64,000 nucleotides of DNA from CAYPGJ01 sp050174775. Lineage in GTDB: Bacteria; Planctomycetota; Phycisphaerae; Phycisphaerales; UBA1924. A model generated the notes under the pieces. That model ran no database searches, was not told the DNA's origin, and saw only the letters and a list, made by a program, of their open reading frames with translations. The position numbers were made by a program, and so were the translations under genes. Every line of letters begins with the position of its first letter. The first letter of the stretch is position 1. The stretch spans positions 682,001 through 746,000 of the forward strand of contig JBFXJP010000001.1 in assembly GCA_050174775.1 (NCBI GenBank), written 5' to 3'. This document shows, piece after piece, positions 41,357 to 49,071 of the stretch.

Positions 41357-43552
41357 TTGGAACAGATCAAGAGAGGGTCGGAGCGTCGGGTCCTGGCGGG
41401 CGTTGCCGCGTTGCTGTGTGGGTTGACAGCCGGGGCTTGGCAGCCTGTGGTAGCCCAGTCCGGCGGGCAGCAGGCTCCCTTGAGTAATGCGACCAACGAG
41501 CAGTTGCTGACGGACTTCATCCACTATGTGAAGATCGATCAGAAGGAATTGGCCGCAGCGAACGCCCGGGCACTGCTCGATCGTGGTCTGTCGGCTGAGC
41601 AGTTCCTGGGGCTCGTTGAGGATTCTCCCCAAGCGTCTCAGCGGTTTGACGAGGCGATTCGGCAGGCGCTGCGGGACCCCGCGCTCGAGGGGCTGGCCGC
41701 GGAGCTGTTCGGTCGGTTCCGACAAGGCCAGCTTGATCGGGCGCGGAATCCGGAGGAGATTTCCAAGAGCATCGCGCTGCTGGATGACACGCAGCGGGCG
41801 CGGATGCTGGCTCGTCAGCGGCTGGCTGCGGCTGGCGAATTCGCCACGCCCCAGCTGCTTGAGGCGTTGTCGCGTGGGGAGGCGTATCTCGTCCAGCGTG
41901 CGTCCGAGGATCTCCTCGTGGACATGGGTGGCGATGTCGTGGCGCCGCTATGCACTGCCCTCCTTGCCGTGGAACCGACACTGCAGGAGCGGCTGTGCCG
42001 CACGCTGGGGCGCATCGGCCGGGGCACGGCGCTGCCTTACCTCGCTGAGGTTCGGGAGTCCACCAAGAGCGATGCCGTCCGGTCTGCTGCGACCGAGGCG
42101 ATCGCCAGGGTCGGGGGCATTCCGGACGGGATGAGTGTTTCGGACCTCTATGTCTCGCTGGCGGAGCGGTACGCCGGTGAGGCTCCCGAGCTGACGAGGT
42201 TCCCGGGAGAGAGCCATCAGCTGGTATGGACGTACGAGTCGGGCGTGGGTCTGTATGCGACGCCGGTGCGGAGCGAGGTCTACCACGAGGCCATGGCGAT
42301 GCGTCTGTGTGAGCACGCGCTGCGGCTCAACGGCGATGTGAACGGGGCCGCGGGTCTGTGGATCGCGTCCAACATCTCACGCGAGCTGGATCAGCCTGCT
42401 GATTATGAGAACCCTGTGTACCCCGCGACGCGTCGCGATGCGATGTACTACGCGGTGGCGTCTGGCGCATCGGTCATGGACGGCGTGCTGGGGCGCGCGT
42501 TGGGCAACCGGCACACCGCGCTCGCGCGTGTGGCCATCAAGGCGTTGACGCAAACGGCCGGCGGGCGGTCGATGGAGAGCGCGGCGTCCGAGGGCTCGGC
42601 GCTTGCGACGGCATTGACCTATCCGGATCGCCGGGTGCAGGTCGAAGCGGCGCTTGCCCTGGCGGGTTCGGCGCCCGCCGTGGAATTCGCGGGTTCTGAT
42701 CGCGTGACGCCGATCCTCGGCGCAGCGATCCGGGATGCGGGCTCTCGTTTTGCCTTGGTTGTGTCGCCCGACCCGGAGCGTCGTCAGATCCTGCAGCGGA
42801 TCGTGGAGAGCGCGGGTTACAAGGCGCTGGCGCCGGCCGCGACACTGGATGACGCTGCGGGGAGCATCGCGGACGCGGCGGGGGTTGATCTGATTGTGTC
42901 GGACGGCTCGGGGAGTGCGACGGAAGCGTTGATCGCGAACGCTCGGTCGTCGGCAAAGATCGGCGCGACTCCGATCCTGGCGCTGCTCCCGCATGCCTCG
43001 TACAACGACCTGCTGAACAAGTACGAGCGCGAGCCGCTGACACGGCTGATGCGCGAGGGCGTGACGCCGGACCAGGTGACGGCTGCGGCGCAGACACTCG
43101 TGGAGCGGGCCGCGGGTCCGGCCTGGAGTGACGATCAGGCGCTTTCGTATTCGCTGAAGGCGGTGCGGGCGCTGCGCGACATGGCGATCGAGGGATCTCG
43201 CGTGTTCCGTGTGGAGGACGCGATGCGTCCGCTGCAGGTTGCACTCACGCAGCAGTCGGGACGCGTGCGGCTTGAGGTCGCGGATGTTCTGGCGAGGATC
43301 GCAGATCCGTCAGCGCAGCAGAGCGTGATGGACGCGGCCCTGAGCGCTTCCGGCGATGATCGCCTCTTGCTGCTGGAACGCGTGGGTCAGTCGGCTCGGC
43401 GTTTCGGGAACATGCTCGATGAGCGTCAGGTGCGCCGGCTGGTCGAGCTGACGCGGAGCACCGACGACGCTGAGGCGACCGGCGCCGCAGCGCTGATGGG
43501 TTCGCTGGACCTGCCCGGCGGACAACTGGCGCCGCTGATTCTCGGCGAGTAG
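41357..43552 (+). CDS. Exported HEAT-repeat protein with a degenerate receiver-like domain
   Basis: This is a 731-residue protein starting at TTG with AGAGGAG upstream. An export signal (RRVLAGVAALLCGLTAG, cleavage likely after VVAQ) leads to helical HEAT-like repeats (about 60-260 and 370-450; for example ATPQLLEALSRGEAYLVQRA and RVQVEAALALAGSAP), resuming at about 620-720. Between them, about 464-587, lies a CheY-like fold: ALVVSPDPERRQILQRIV, then VDLIVSDGSGS with Asp516 at the phospho-acceptor place, then PILALLPHA. The switch Thr and conserved Lys are missing, so phosphorylation is unlikely. An extracytoplasmic receiver-like domain would be most unusual. Function is unknown. Confidence 0.85.
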   Translation: MEQIKRGSERRVLAGVAALLCGLTAGAWQPVVAQSGGQQAPLSNATNEQLLTDFIHYVKIDQKELAAANARALLDRGLSAEQFLGLVEDSPQASQRFDEAIRQALRDPALEGLAAELFGRFRQGQLDRARNPEEISKSIALLDDTQRARMLARQRLAAAGEFATPQLLEALSRGEAYLVQRASEDLLVDMGGDVVAPLCTALLAVEPTLQERLCRTLGRIGRGTALPYLAEVRESTKSDAVRSAATEAIARVGGIPDGMSVSDLYVSLAERYAGEAPELTRFPGESHQLVWTYESGVGLYATPVRSEVYHEAMAMRLCEHALRLNGDVNGAAGLWIASNISRELDQPADYENPVYPATRRDAMYYAVASGASVMDGVLGRALGNRHTALARVAIKALTQTAGGRSMESAASEGSALATALTYPDRRVQVEAALALAGSAPAVEFAGSDRVTPILGAAIRDAGSRFALVVSPDPERRQILQRIVESAGYKALAPAATLDDAAGSIADAAGVDLIVSDGSGSATEALIANARSSAKIGATPILALLPHASYNDLLNKYEREPLTRLMREGVTPDQVTAAAQTLVERAAGPAWSDDQALSYSLKAVRALRDMAIEGSRVFRVEDAMRPLQVALTQQSGRVRLEVADVLARIADPSAQQSVMDAALSASGDDRLLLLERVGQSARRFGNMLDERQVRRLVELTRSTDDAEATGAAALMGSLDLPGGQLAPLILGE

Positions 43553-43606
43553 GCAAGACTGCGTGGCGAGTTGCGCCCGCTGGTCGTGGGCGCGGGAGGA
43601 CGCGCG

Positions 43607-44416
43607 ATGGACCGCGCGGGTGCGCTGCTTGAGATCGAGGGTTTGCGCGTCGAGTTCCGCGCGAGCGGCGGTCTGTTCTTACGTGATCGAGTGGTGCGCG
43701 CGGTGGACGGTGTGACCGTCCGGGTGGGCGAGGGTGAGGCGGTCGGGTTGATCGGAGAGTCGGGGTCTGGGAAGACGACGATCGCACGGTCCGCCGTGCG
43801 GCTCGTGAGACCGTGTGGGGGAACGGCGCGGTTCGATAGCGTGGATGTGTGGCGTGCGCGTGGGGCCATGCTTCAGCGTGTGCGTCGGGAGATGCAGATC
43901 GTCTTTCAGGATGCCGGGGGAGCGCTCAGCCCGCGGCTCCGGGTCGGTCAGATCGTGGGTGAGCCGCTTGTCGTGCATCGGGAGGGGCGTCGGCGCGAGC
44001 GTGCGCGGCGCGTGGGGGAGGCGATGGAGAGGTGTGGGCTGTCTGCGGCGTTGGCGTCGCGCCGGCCGCACGAGCTCTCGGGAGGACAGAGGCAACGGGC
44101 GTTGATCGCGCGGGCGTTGACGGTGCGTCCGAGGTTGTTGATCTGTGATGAGCCGACGAGCGCGCTCGACGTTTCCGTGCAGGCACAGGTGCTGAATCTG
44201 CTCAGGGAACTCCGCACGGCGTTCGGGCTGGCGGTGCTGCTCGTGTCGCACGATATGGGTGTGGTGAATTTCTTGTGTGATCGGGTCGTGGTGCTGCGCG
44301 GCGGGAAGGTGGTGGAAGAGGGGCCGCGTGAGCGCGTGCTGGCTGAGCCGCGTGAGGAGTACACGAGGTCTCTGCTGGATGCCTCCCTCGAACCCGCGGC
44401 GCCGCGCACGTCTTGA
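43607..44416 (+). CDS. Oligopeptide/dipeptide-type ABC transporter ATPase (OppF/DppF-like)
   Basis: This is a 269-residue nucleotide-binding subunit. Walker A is LIGESGSGKTTIARS, the Q-loop is IVFQDAGGALSPRLRVG, the signature is HELSGGQRQRALIARAL, Walker B LLICDEPTSALDVSVQAQ, and the H-loop LLVSHDMGVV. The C-terminal LLDASLEP stretch lacks the cysteines of some family members. The Opp/Dpp family signature (SALDVSVQAQVLNLL) is clear. The ATG at 43,607 follows GGGAGGA at 6 bases. No permease or binding protein gene is adjacent, so its partners are elsewhere. It ends just where the promoter of the cobalamin operon begins. Confidence 0.93.
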   Translation: MDRAGALLEIEGLRVEFRASGGLFLRDRVVRAVDGVTVRVGEGEAVGLIGESGSGKTTIARSAVRLVRPCGGTARFDSVDVWRARGAMLQRVRREMQIVFQDAGGALSPRLRVGQIVGEPLVVHREGRRRERARRVGEAMERCGLSAALASRRPHELSGGQRQRALIARALTVRPRLLICDEPTSALDVSVQAQVLNLLRELRTAFGLAVLLVSHDMGVVNFLCDRVVVLRGGKVVEEGPRERVLAEPREEYTRSLLDASLEPAAPRTS

Positions 44417-44440
44417 CAGTGTCTCGGGGGGTGGTAGGGT
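44413..44440 (+). promoter_or_regulatory. Promoter of the cobalamin operon
   Basis: A perfect -35 TTGACA (44,413-44,418) and a -10-like TAGGGT (44,435-44,440) are 16 bases apart. The -35 overlaps the stop codon of the preceding ABC ATPase gene. Transcription would begin at about 44,447, immediately before helix P1 of the riboswitch, which strongly supports the assignment. Confidence 0.65.
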
Positions 44441-44448
44441 TCGGATGT

Positions 44449-44619
44449 TCAACGGAGCCCCGAGGCGGAAGCGCCGGAGGGTGAAAAGGGAAGGCGGTGA
44501 AATTCCGCCGCGGTCGCGCCGCCGTGAAGGGCACGATCACTTGCTCCATGTGAGCCACTGTGCCGAGAGGCATGGGAAGGCCGAGCGGGTGAGCCCGAAG
44601 CCGGAAGACCTGCCGTTGA
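44449..44619 (+). ncRNA. Cobalamin riboswitch
   Basis: The closing helix P1 is formed by TCAACGG (44,449-44,455) and CCGTTGA (44,613-44,619). Between them are the conserved core GGGAAGGCGGTGAAATTCCG (about 44,488-44,507), a CGCGCCGCCGTGA block, AGCCACTGT (about 44,553-44,561), GGGAAGGCCGAG and the B12 box AGCCGGAAGACCTGCC (44,599-44,614). Adenosyl- or other cobalamin binding normally represses downstream genes. A 140-base stretch follows before the first start codon; I see no clear terminator with a T-run, so control is probably translational or Rho-dependent. The downstream operon includes btuF, btuC and btuD. Confidence 0.93.
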
Positions 44620-44758
44620 GCGTGTCGTTCGCCCTCGCGTTTTGGGGCGTCGGCGCGGCGTCTGCGCGCTCCCGGCGGACGAGTCGCTCCGATGAGAGAC
44701 CCCCCGCGATCGGTGAGAGTGGAGTGTTTCACTCGGGAGCCGTCCTGCGCGATTCAGG

Positions 44759-45973
44759 ATGAAGCGCGAGGTCATTGGCATGGCGGATGTGCACGTCGTG
44801 ACGTTTGCGATTGCTGCTGGAGTGTTGTGCTGCGCGGGGGCAGAGGCGGAGTGTCCGCTGTTCGGCGGATACGGGGGCGGTTTCCGAGTGATCGCGCCGC
44901 CGCCCGTCGGTGCGGGGTCGTTCGGCGTGGCAGGGGCAGCGCTGCCGGACGGGAGGTTGCTCGCGGTCACGGGGGATCGCGTGTTCGTGGAGAGCGAGCC
45001 GGGCGCCGGCGCGTGGTGTGAGGGGGGCGTGCTGCCATCGCCGGCCGAGCCGACGTTCGTGGGCGTGAGCCCCTCGGGATCGCGGATCGCGGTGGGAATG
45101 AACCCGGGTGTTGTGGTGTTCGACGTGAGCGATCTTGGTGTGTGCGGCGGTGCGGCTCCGGTGCTGAGCGATGTCGGCACCGTCTTCAGCGTTGAGCATT
45201 ACGACGGGTGCTGGATCGATGAGCATCGGCTCGCCTTGAGTGCGCCGGGCGGAGAGGTCATCGAGGTTGTGCTCGGAACGGACGGGGCTCTGACGACGCG
45301 CGTGATCGTGACGAACATCGGTGGGGCGTCGGGCGGGGTGGGCGTCGATGCATCGGGCAACCTGTACACCGGCAACGGCTTTGACCTGGTGGCTGGCGGG
45401 TCCGAGACGGGCTGGGTGAAGGTGTTCGCGCCTGTGCTGTGGGAGACAAGCCCGGTGAACTTCGAGAGTCAGGGCGTCCTGGTGTGTGATGTGCTCTCGG
45501 CTGTCGGGTTGAGGCTCGATGCAGAAGGCAACCTGCTCGTGGGCGGGGGTGACTTCGTCGCTGGTGACAGCGGGTACGTGGGCGTCGTGTCAGCCCAGGC
45601 CATCGCAGCCGCTCTGGGGGGGGGAGGACCGGCGAACACATTCGATCCGACGCAGGTGCGAAAGCTGATGCCGACAGCGGACCCGTTCGCGTTCTATGGC
45701 GCATTTGCGAACGCTGCACGACGGGAAATCATCGCCACAACGGTCGATTTCTCGACGAGCGTCGCTACGTGGCACGCTGCGGTAGCGGCGAGGCTTGTCG
45801 GCGACGCGAACGGCGACAACGTCGTCAACTTTGCCGATCTGAACATCGTGCTGAGTGCGTTCGGGACGCTGACGAAAGGAGGGGTCGCAGGAGGGGATGT
45901 GAACGGTAATGGTCGCGTCGATTTTGTTGATCTGAACATCGTGCTCAGCGATTTCGGGAGGGCGTGCCTGTGA
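44759..45973 (+). CDS. Exported propeller-like protein with dockerin-like repeats, first gene of the B12 operon (BtuG-like by analogy)
   Basis: This is a 404-residue secreted protein under a cobalamin riboswitch. A signal peptide (VVTFAIAAGVLCCAGAEA) is followed by repeated beta-strand units with propeller rhythm: AALPDGRLLAVTGDRVFVES, FVGVSPSGSRIAVGMNPGVV, DEHRLALSAPGGEVIEVVL and GVGVDASGNLYTGNG. The C-terminus holds two calcium-loop tags, GDANGDNVVNFADLNIVLS and GDVNGNGRVDFVDLNIVLS. In Bacteroides, BtuG is a surface beta-propeller that binds B12 very tightly; here the same fold type at the same kind of locus suggests a cobalamin-capture protein, but sequence similarity was not tested. ATG 44,759 or the ATG seven codons later may be the start. 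It overlaps the next gene. Confidence 0.82.
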   Translation: MKREVIGMADVHVVTFAIAAGVLCCAGAEAECPLFGGYGGGFRVIAPPPVGAGSFGVAGAALPDGRLLAVTGDRVFVESEPGAGAWCEGGVLPSPAEPTFVGVSPSGSRIAVGMNPGVVVFDVSDLGVCGGAAPVLSDVGTVFSVEHYDGCWIDEHRLALSAPGGEVIEVVLGTDGALTTRVIVTNIGGASGGVGVDASGNLYTGNGFDLVAGGSETGWVKVFAPVLWETSPVNFESQGVLVCDVLSAVGLRLDAEGNLLVGGGDFVAGDSGYVGVVSAQAIAAALGGGGPANTFDPTQVRKLMPTADPFAFYGAFANAARREIIATTVDFSTSVATWHAAVAARLVGDANGDNVVNFADLNIVLSAFGTLTKGGVAGGDVNGNGRVDFVDLNIVLSDFGRACL

Positions 45974-47169
45974 GCAATCTTCAACGGGTCATGCCGCGGA
46001 TGATGATGATCGTTGGGGTGTGCGCGTTCTGCGCGGGCGATTCGGTGGGCAGCCCGTTCGCCACGCGGGTGGTGGAGTATCGCCCGGCGCCCGGGCAGTT
46101 TGTGATGCTGCCGAGCGCTGAGGGGATTCGTTACAACGATCCATCGAAGGCGCTTGGGCCGCCCCAAGGTGGGGGCACGGTGGTGGCCGGCAACGCCAAA
46201 GCCGTGACGCTCGGCGGGTTCGGTGGGTCGATCACGTTGGGGTTCGACCACACGATCCAGGACCGTGCGTGCAACCCGATGGGGTTGGACGCGATCGTGT
46301 TCGGGAATGCGGTGTGGGTGAGTGGGAACCCGCTGCGACGCTGGGGCGAGGCGGGCGTGATCGAGATCAGCCGCGACGTGAACGGGAACGGTATAGCGGA
46401 TGACCCGTGGTACGTGGTCCCGGGGTCGAGTCTGCCTTCGGCGCCGGTGAACGTGTGGCGGAGCACGATGTGGGACAACAATGCGTCGACACCGACGCCG
46501 CCGGCGAACCTCTCGTGGTATCCGGCGCCGCCGGTGTACCCGAGCTGGCCGGGGGCGTACACGACGAGCGCGTACGAGCTGCCGAGCGTGTTCGCGGGTT
46601 TGATCCTCGAAAACTCCCCGACTGCTCCCGCAGGTGAGGAGGCGTATTGGGGGCACGCGGATGTTTCGCCGACGTTGCTGCTCGGGGATATGAGCGGCGC
46701 GAGCGGAGATCCGCTGCGCGACAACCGGCTGACGGACCCCGAGGATGCGCCGGGGATGAGTCCGGAGATGTTCTACACGTGGCCGGATGATCCGCGCGAG
46801 GTGGGAATCACGGCGGGGTCGGGCGGCGGGGATGCGTTCGACATTGCGTGGGCCGTGGATCCGGTTACGGGAGCCCCCGCAGGCCTCGACGGGTTCGATT
46901 TCATTCGTATCTCGACGGCTACGGATATGGTGAGCGGGGTGTTCGGGGAGCGGAGTGTCGAGGTGTCGGGGGTTGCGGAAGTTCGGAGCATCTACGCGCT
47001 TTCGGGGGACGCAAACCGGGACGAACGCGTCGATTTCCTTGATCTCAACATCGTGCTCGGATCGTTCGGTTCGGCGGGATGCTGCGTGCCGGGGGATGTC
47101 AACTGCGACCAGCGTGTGGACTTTCTGGACTTGAACATTGTGCTCGGCGCGTTCGGGAGCGTGTTGTGA
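45970..47169 (+). CDS. Exported surface protein resembling partners in Bacteroidota cobalamin loci
   Basis: This is a 399-residue secreted protein starting at GTG in GTGA overlap with the previous gene. After a signal peptide the mature part has VVEYRPAPGQFVMLP, then VTLGGFGGSITLGFDHTIQD, DAIVFGNAVWVSGNP and VIEISRDVNGNGIADDPWYV. I recognise this phrase order from exported cell-surface proteins encoded in Bacteroidota vitamin B12 loci. Two C-terminal dockerin-like repeats follow: GDANRDERVDFLDLNIVLG and GDVNCDQRVDFLDLNIVLG. It is probably anchored on the cell surface with the preceding protein. Whether it binds cobalamin is unknown. It is coupled (GTGA) to the pseudopilin gene. Confidence 0.82.
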   Translation: MSNLQRVMPRMMMIVGVCAFCAGDSVGSPFATRVVEYRPAPGQFVMLPSAEGIRYNDPSKALGPPQGGGTVVAGNAKAVTLGGFGGSITLGFDHTIQDRACNPMGLDAIVFGNAVWVSGNPLRRWGEAGVIEISRDVNGNGIADDPWYVVPGSSLPSAPVNVWRSTMWDNNASTPTPPANLSWYPAPPVYPSWPGAYTTSAYELPSVFAGLILENSPTAPAGEEAYWGHADVSPTLLLGDMSGASGDPLRDNRLTDPEDAPGMSPEMFYTWPDDPREVGITAGSGGGDAFDIAWAVDPVTGAPAGLDGFDFIRISTATDMVSGVFGERSVEVSGVAEVRSIYALSGDANRDERVDFLDLNIVLGSFGSAGCCVPGDVNCDQRVDFLDLNIVLGAFGSVL

Positions 47170-47993
47170 GACGGCGAGGCATGACGCTGGTCGAGGTGTT
47201 AGCGGTGATCGGCGTGCTCGGGGCGCTGCTGGGGATCGCACTTCCAACAATCGGCGGAGCGCGCGAGGCTGCGCGTGAGGCGGCGTGCGGCGCGAATATT
47301 CGATCAATCCAGGCAGCCAACGAGGCGTACGCACTCGATCATCAGGAGCGGTACGTGCCCGGCGCCGCCGCGAGACGGCTCGGACAGACGGGGCAGGTCG
47401 TCACGAACCTGGAGCGTTGGCACGGTGCGCGGGACGCTGTGTCACAGCCGTTCCGGGCTGTTGGCGGCGCGATCACGGCGTATCTCTCAGGGGCGGGCTC
47501 GAGCCGAGGCGTCAGGGAGTGCCCGTCGTTCGCGGCGCGGCTGAACGAGTTGCGCGAGCGTGGAGAGGGGTTTGAGGCGGGCGCGGGCGGGTACGGGTAC
47601 AACAACTCGTTTGTCGGCACAGAGCGCGTGCTTGCTGCGAATGGGTTGTGGGTGACCGTGAGTGGCGGGCTGGGACGCGCGGCACGACGCGGCCAGTTCG
47701 CTGCGCCCGCGCGGACGATCGGGTTTACGGACGCCGCGTTTGCCGCGGATACGAGCGTGATCGAGTATTCGTTCGCGGAGCCTGCATTCTGGCCGGATAT
47801 GGCCGGCGCACGGCCGGACCCGAGCATCCACTTCCGGCATCGCGGGCGCGCGCAGGTGGTCTGGCTCGACGGGCGCGTATCGTCGGAGGAGCGTACGTTC
47901 ACGGCCTGGAGCGGGCTCTATGGCACGGACCCGGAGCGCGTCGGCATCGGGTGGTTCGGTCCTCAGACCAACGAGTGGTTCGATTACGAATGA
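47166..47993 (+). CDS. Prepilin-type pseudopilin in the B12 operon
   Basis: This is a 275-residue protein with a type III-like prepilin signal: MRRRGMTLVEVLAVIGVLGA, cleavage expected after Gly5, with the conserved Glu five residues into the mature chain. The body resembles planctomycete H-X9-DG type pseudopilins: NIRSIQAANEAYALDHQERY near the start and FRHRGRAQVVWLDGRV near the end, where His, nine residues, Asp-Gly is the hallmark. It starts at GTG (GTGA) and overlaps the next gene (ATGA). It may form a short surface filament that presents or exports the secreted B12 proteins, using the pilus machinery encoded upstream; that is inference. Confidence 0.88.
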   Translation: MRRRGMTLVEVLAVIGVLGALLGIALPTIGGAREAAREAACGANIRSIQAANEAYALDHQERYVPGAAARRLGQTGQVVTNLERWHGARDAVSQPFRAVGGAITAYLSGAGSSRGVRECPSFAARLNELRERGEGFEAGAGGYGYNNSFVGTERVLAANGLWVTVSGGLGRAARRGQFAAPARTIGFTDAAFAADTSVIEYSFAEPAFWPDMAGARPDPSIHFRHRGRAQVVWLDGRVSSEERTFTAWSGLYGTDPERVGIGWFGPQTNEWFDYE

Positions 47994-49069
47994 GCGAAGC
48001 ACGGGACGAGTGCGTCGTGGATCGGTGCGTGTGCGTGGGCATCTCGCTGACGGAGATTGTCTCGAAAGCGCGCCGTGAGGGGATCGGTTTCGACGAGGTG
48101 CGACGGAGGGAGGGATGTGGTGCGGGGTGCGGGCTGTGCGAGTGGTACGTTCGGGCGGCGATCGCATCGGGTCGCACGTCGTTCCCATTGATGGGGGAGA
48201 CAGCGCTCCGGGCAGTGGTGGAGGCCGGGGAGAAGACGGGAGGCGTCGGGGCTAGCATCGGGCCGCGCGACGCGGTGAGGGACGGGGGCGCGACGCAGGG
48301 TGTGAGGAAGGAGCCCGCTATGCGGTTTCTGGTTGCAATCCCGGTGTACAACGAGGAGCGGTACGTCGAGCAGGTCATCCGGCGAGTGCTGGAGCACGCG
48401 TCGGATGTGCTGGCGATCGACGACGGATCGACGGACGGGTCTGGATGTCTGCTGCCCAGGCTGCCCGTCAGCGTGATCCGACATTCGACCAATCGCGGAT
48501 ACGGACGGGCGATGCAGCACGCATTCCGTTGGGCGACGCTCGATCAGTACGACTGGGTGATCACGATGGACTGTGACGAGCAGCACGAGCCTGCGGCGAT
48601 CCCGCGGTTCCTCGAAGCCGCGCAGGCCGGTGGGTTTGATGTGATCAGCGGCTCGCGCTATCTGCCCGGTTCGGAAGGAAAAGACGCCCCGCCGCCCGAG
48701 CGCCGTGCGATCAACTCCCAGATCACCGGCGAGGTGAATGAGCGGCTTGGGCTCTCGCTCACGGACGCGTTCTGCGGCTTCAAGGCGTATCGCGTGTCGA
48801 CGCTCTCGCGTCTGACGCTGAGCGAGGACGGCTACGCATTCCCGATGCAGTTCTGGGTGCAGGCCGTGGCGAACGGCCTGCGTATCCGGGAGATCCCGGT
48901 GCGGCTGATCTACAACGATCCGTCGCGCACGTTCGGCGGCCCGTTGGATCATGCGCCGACGCGGATGGCGCACTATCAACGCGTGCTGCACTGTGAGATC
49001 GAGAAGTGTCGCGATCTCCTACCGTTGAGCGCACGACAGGGTGTACGCTCCGGCTGTGGGGAGGGCTGA
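47990..49069 (+). CDS. In-frame fusion of a BFD-like [2Fe-2S] domain and a family 2 glycosyltransferase
   Basis: This is one 359-residue open frame. Residues 1-60 resemble bacterioferritin-associated-ferredoxin type domains: Cys13-x-Cys15, 31 residues, Cys47-x2-Cys50 (DRCVCVGISL and GCGAGCGLCEWYVR). Residues 61-110 are low-complexity linker. Residues 111-359 are a GT2 enzyme of the dolichol-phosphate-mannose-synthase type: FLVAIPVYNEERYV, LAIDDGSTDGSG, WVITMDCDEQHEP and an FCGFKAYRV segment. An internal ATG at 48,320 has an AAGGAG site at 6 bases, so a separate glycosyltransferase may also be translated. The linker reads like translated spacer, so a lost stop codon is an alternative. It overlaps the pseudopilin stop (ATGA). 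Confidence 0.82.
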   Translation: MSEARDECVVDRCVCVGISLTEIVSKARREGIGFDEVRRREGCGAGCGLCEWYVRAAIASGRTSFPLMGETALRAVVEAGEKTGGVGASIGPRDAVRDGGATQGVRKEPAMRFLVAIPVYNEERYVEQVIRRVLEHASDVLAIDDGSTDGSGCLLPRLPVSVIRHSTNRGYGRAMQHAFRWATLDQYDWVITMDCDEQHEPAAIPRFLEAAQAGGFDVISGSRYLPGSEGKDAPPPERRAINSQITGEVNERLGLSLTDAFCGFKAYRVSTLSRLTLSEDGYAFPMQFWVQAVANGLRIREIPVRLIYNDPSRTFGGPLDHAPTRMAHYQRVLHCEIEKCRDLLPLSARQGVRSGCGEG

Positions 49070-49071
49070 TC

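Noticed and set aside
43571..43606. Upstream TTG start for the OppF-like ATPase
   Set aside because: The ATG at 43,607 has a strong GGGAGGA site at proper distance; the extra 12 residues have no family similarity.
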